Shown here: in pieces, positions 60,761 through 64,000 of the stretch
How positions within the stretch are numbered: position 1 is the stretch's first letter
Layout: the number at the start of each line of letters is the position of its first letter
Assembly: GCA_003640385.1 (NCBI GenBank)
Contig: RCAB01000130.1
Span: 1-64,000, forward strand
Reading direction: 5' to 3'
DNA: 64,000 bases
DNA from: Setaria digitata
Taxonomy: Eukaryota > Nematoda > Chromadorea > Rhabditida > Setariidae
Program-made: the position numbers and the translations under genes
Notes under the pieces: generated by a model
What the model saw: the letters and a program-made list of their open reading frames with translations, nothing else
Told to the model about the DNA's origin: nothing
Database searches by the model: none

Positions 60761-62330
60761 CTGAGCAGAAAGTGATAAGTTGTCTCATGCTAACTGCTTT
60801 AATGATAGAGAGTGGTACCTGTCGATGATAACTGATGTATCAGTCGAGGAGAGAGATACGAGAGTACTCACTGACCCAGAAACTACCATTCTCCTTCCCT
60901 TCTCCAAACAAACTTCCGACTGCAAATTACTACTAGACGTGCAGCGGACACGTGTCTGAGGTACACGTCTGACAAGCCTGATAATACGTGACTGTCTGCG
61001 GGGGTGGGTGCGAGCGAGGAACCGCTCTAGACTGTCTAAACGTTGCATGCGTTCAAGTACCCGACGTGTGTGTTGGAGGAGGCGGCATCTGTGAGGACGC
61101 CCCCTCTCTATGTTAGGCGCCCCCGCTCGTCACCTGCCGAGAGTAGGTGAGAGATTCGGCGGAGAGTGTCTTCCCTCATCGTTTCTCCCTCTTTTCCTTT
61201 CGCCAAGTTCAGAAGACTATCTTTAGGACTAATTAATTAGTGTGTCGCATGGCACCTGACATATATGGTGCTTCCTCCTAGACTTGCTGCTAATCGGCCG
61301 AACACTCGACCTCCACCTCCACCTCCACCTCCACCTCATCTCGTTTCCAGTAAATGACTGTGCGACGTGTGTTATGCAATGTCTTGAGAGAGACACCGAG
61401 AGGAGCAAGAGAGAGACAAAAAGACTGGAGGAAGTGTTAGGAGGGGAGAGAGAGGATGGCAGTGACGCAGCACCGCAAGAATGTCAATATTATTCAATTA
61501 TTAACATTGAGTTGTTTCAAGAGGGTGAACGAGAAATTATTGTCGTGTCGGTGTGTATGTGCGTGGGTGTGTGGTGTGTGTGTGCGTAGGTGTGCAGGTG
61601 AGTGGGAATGAACCCGATGAGGCAAGAAGAGAGCTGACGAATTCTCTCTCTCTCTGTCTCTGTCTCTGTCTCTCTCGTTGACCTAAACGAATTAGAAATC
61701 GATTTAAAAGTGACAGGAGGGAATTTTCCTTTTGAAATGGTACGTTAAGAAATTGTTTTAGTTGAAACACTGAAAGGTCGTGTCGTTGTCGAGACTGAGA
61801 CTGATAATAGAAGAGGTAGTGTAGTACTTGACTAGCAAGGAATGATGGATAGATTGGAAATGAAATGAGAGAATTAGGTGTAATCAATTTCTGTTTTCCT
61901 CTTCCCATTACTGAACTGAAAAACCGGTAAATGAATGGGTCTGCGTGTGGACGGTGGACGAACTGATGTAGAGGTGATATGATAGACAGTATGGGTTCCA
62001 TTTCTGGGTTACTCACCGGGTTGTGGGTATGGGTGGACGTGATAGTTCGTGTGGGTGGCAAGTGTTCGGTGTAATTGAGTTGTGTACATCATGATCGAGA
62101 CACACTTTTGTTATTTATTACTGTTGACCGAAGATTAATGCACGGACAGGAAGGAGGAAGGTGATAACTTGCAGTAACTGTTTCGCTAGGAGGTTGACAC
62201 TGTTTCGGCGACATGCGTATCGTTTGATGTGTTAACCGTCTTTTTCTTGCTTTTTTGACAGATCCTTCCTTGCACTCATTCTTTGTTTCTTTCTTCTCAA
62301 AGCCCACACTACTCTTCTCGTTCAGTTCAG
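60761..62330. promoter_or_regulatory. GC-richer, CpG-containing promoter-like region
   Basis: About 1.6 kb with higher GC than any other long stretch here except coding exons and rDNA. It includes a CCACCT hexanucleotide array at 61309-61336 and a CT/GTCTCT run at 61642-61677. On the minus strand two consensus donors are readable: GTGAGTAC near 60871 after a frame beginning MQRLDSLERFLARTHPRRQ, and GTGAGTAA near 62013. These would fit alternative 5' exons of a leftward gene, but no continuation was found. Confidence 0.3.
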
Positions 62331-63740
62331 GATGAATTTTAATTAGCTCTTTTTTTTTTTTTTTTTTTTTTCTATCAAATCAACTTAGATGTACCATTTG
62401 GGGAAACGATGAAGGATTGCTGCCTTACGGCACAAGGAAGAATTGCCAAAAATAATTTTCCTCTGAATTTTTTTTTTTTCTGTTTGTAAAATTGCCACAC
62501 CTAACCAAAAAGTTCTGAATACTTTATTTCTCTCTTTCTGTCTCTTCACTTTCTCCACACTTTTCTTTCTCCCTCAGTTTCCTGTTAATCAGAAGAGTTC
62601 GTCATTAATCGCTCTTCTTTCACAACAAGTAATTGATATATTTTCCCTCTCCATTACAGTGAATCGTATAAAAGTAGCATTTGTGTTTTTTTTTTTTTTT
62701 CTTTTTTTTTCGGGATAGTTTACTGCTAGGTATAATGCCGCATAAATTTCATATCACGGTAGTGTATCTGTTGAATGTTTGTTGTTTTAGATTGATAATA
62801 ATTAAATCTCAAGGTAAATAATTCTCGTGATGTAATTACTGCCATCGGCAAGTTAGATTTCATTCAGTTATCAAAATTCAGAAGAAGGAAAAACATTGCT
62901 GTTTCCTTTCTGAGTCTGGATTTCTGTCACATATTGCCTTTCTTTTTAATGATTTTTTAACTGATGTTTAATGTAATGTAGCTTGGAATGACTTTTTTTT
63001 TTTTTTCATCAAATTGAATACATTCACTTCTGAGAATTCCTGTTCGGATATAAATCAACTGTTTCCTAAAAAAGAATCAAAGATATTTGTGTGGCAGATT
63101 ATCGTAAATTCACTTTTCGCTTTGTCATTATTTTTAATGCGTATTTTAATGCATTTCGTCTTTTCTCTTGAAATTTGTCAGACAAATTCATCTATGACAC
63201 GTTGCGGTGTTGAATTGTTTCGCTGCACGTTCCCATTTTCACGATGCACACGTGTATTTATGTATATATATATATATCCGTTCACTATTCTTTTGCACTC
63301 TTAAGTATGTGTAATTAAAAGAAAAAGCTGTCTAATTGTAAACAGTCGTCGTCAACTTATTGGTCACATAAATAACTGTTGCGCTGTTTGATATGCTCCT
63401 TGGTGATTCGTTAAGTGTTGTTTAGTTGAGCTAGGTTATGTTAGTAAGCAGTTAATAATTAGTGAATAAAGTCATCAGGTCGGATAAGGGATGGAATTTT
63501 CAGCGTAAATAAAGAGGACACTTAAACGGACTTGTCACATGTGGATAGGATGTGACAGACAAGCAATATGCTTGAGAGACATACCTCCAGTTGACAATGA
63601 ATGTGAGTGAAAATGGAGAGAAATAAGGAGAGAGAGAGAGGGTTGAGGTAAAAATGAGGAGAAAAAAGTAGTAAGTTGGTGCTGGTGTCGTCTTTGTTTG
63701 TCACCACTGTCAACCTTGATAGAGGATATGCGAAATATCG
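62331..63740. other. Non-coding stretch
   Basis: Mostly AT-rich with several poly(T) runs (62348-62370, 62686-62709, 62993-63006) and a short AT run near 63264. No gene is recognised. Confidence 0.5.
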
Positions 63741-64000
63741 CATCTGTATAGCTTTCTAGTTCCACGCCCCATTTTTCGCCTTTACACTCTCTTCTCGTCG
63801 TTCCTTCAATCGCCAGTACGCAGTTGTCTCTCCCTCTGTTCGTGCATCTCTGGCTTCTCATTCAAATCGCATATCCTCCTTCTTCTCTTCTCAATACCTC
63901 TGTGAAACTGCAAAGTGCTTACTGTTCGGTGGCCTCACTCTAGTAGTAATGGAGCAGTTTTATTGATGAGGTCGACGGACGAAGACGGTGTCGGATCGGA
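63741..64000 (+). other. Possible 5' end of a gene leaving the window
   Basis: The last 260 bp are pyrimidine-rich and CpG-containing. An ATG at 63966 opens a frame (MRSTDEDGVGS) that stays open to the window edge. Only eleven codons are visible, so this is a hint and nothing more. Confidence 0.2.

Noticed and set aside
61284..61589. 101-codon plus-strand frame with a Leu-His repeat
   Set aside because: It reads the CCACCT array and flanking low-complexity sequence; no family resemblance.
1..64000. tRNA genes, spliced-leader/5S genes, TTAGGC telomere arrays, endosymbiont (Wolbachia) insertions
   Set aside because: I looked for a GGTTCGAATCC-type B box, the conserved SL1 22-mer, TTAGGC tandems and bacterial-like GC or gene content and saw none. 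A tool-based scan would be more sensitive.

Overview
The window looks like a scaffold from a parasitic nematode, most probably a filarial or other spirurid. It is very AT-rich with long poly(A)/poly(T) runs. Genes are split by many short introns with polypyrimidine-AG acceptors, and the three recognisable genes have clear Caenorhabditis counterparts. The assignment rests on composition, gene structure and rRNA resemblance; the species was not established. It is draft assembly: single Ns at 2012, 2343, 13681, 16868, 17741, 17826 and 37347, mostly between near-identical duplicated ends, and an N8 gap at 54883-54890.

Layout. 1-2641: a partial, damaged ribosomal DNA unit on the minus strand (18S 3' half, ITS1, 5.8S, ITS2, rearranged 28S). 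2642-17243: about 14.6 kb of AT-rich DNA without a convincing coding gene, holding one coding-like relic (10.6-11.2 kb), a GC-richer promoter-like island (14.8-15.4 kb) and a possible 5' UTR exon. 17244-32476 (+): an 18-exon protein 4.1/coracle gene (frm-1 type), 2287 codons, with one 4.8-kb exon encoding a long repetitive tail between the FERM/FA region and the 4.1 C-terminal domain. 34899-39684 (+): an 11-exon GTP-dependent PEP carboxykinase gene (627 codons), preceded by a possible alternative first exon (34528-34701) with a mitochondrial-presequence-like peptide. 40758-48070 (+): a 17-exon alpha-catenin gene (hmp-1 type, 899 codons). 48071-64000: non-coding as far as can be read, with microsatellites, a 19-bp minisatellite, a 20-bp perfect hairpin, a ~158-bp inverted repeat with 1.1-kb spacer, a cluster of TAAT motifs, a candidate first coding exon (56997-57029) and GC-richer promoter-like DNA near the right edge.

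How the genes relate. Two of the three encode cortical or junctional cytoskeleton linkers: protein 4.1 (membrane to spectrin-actin) and alpha-catenin (cadherin/beta-catenin to F-actin). The third is the oxaloacetate-PEP enzyme central to gluconeogenesis and, in parasitic nematodes, to anaerobic CO2 fixation. They share a strand but are 1.1-2.4 kb apart, too far for a typical nematode operon, so I read them as independent genes. I see no CRISPR, phage, plasmid or integrated bacterial system. The best candidates for something undescribed are the repetitive 4.1 tail, the possible dual-targeted PEPCK, the long inverted repeat and the degenerate rDNA.
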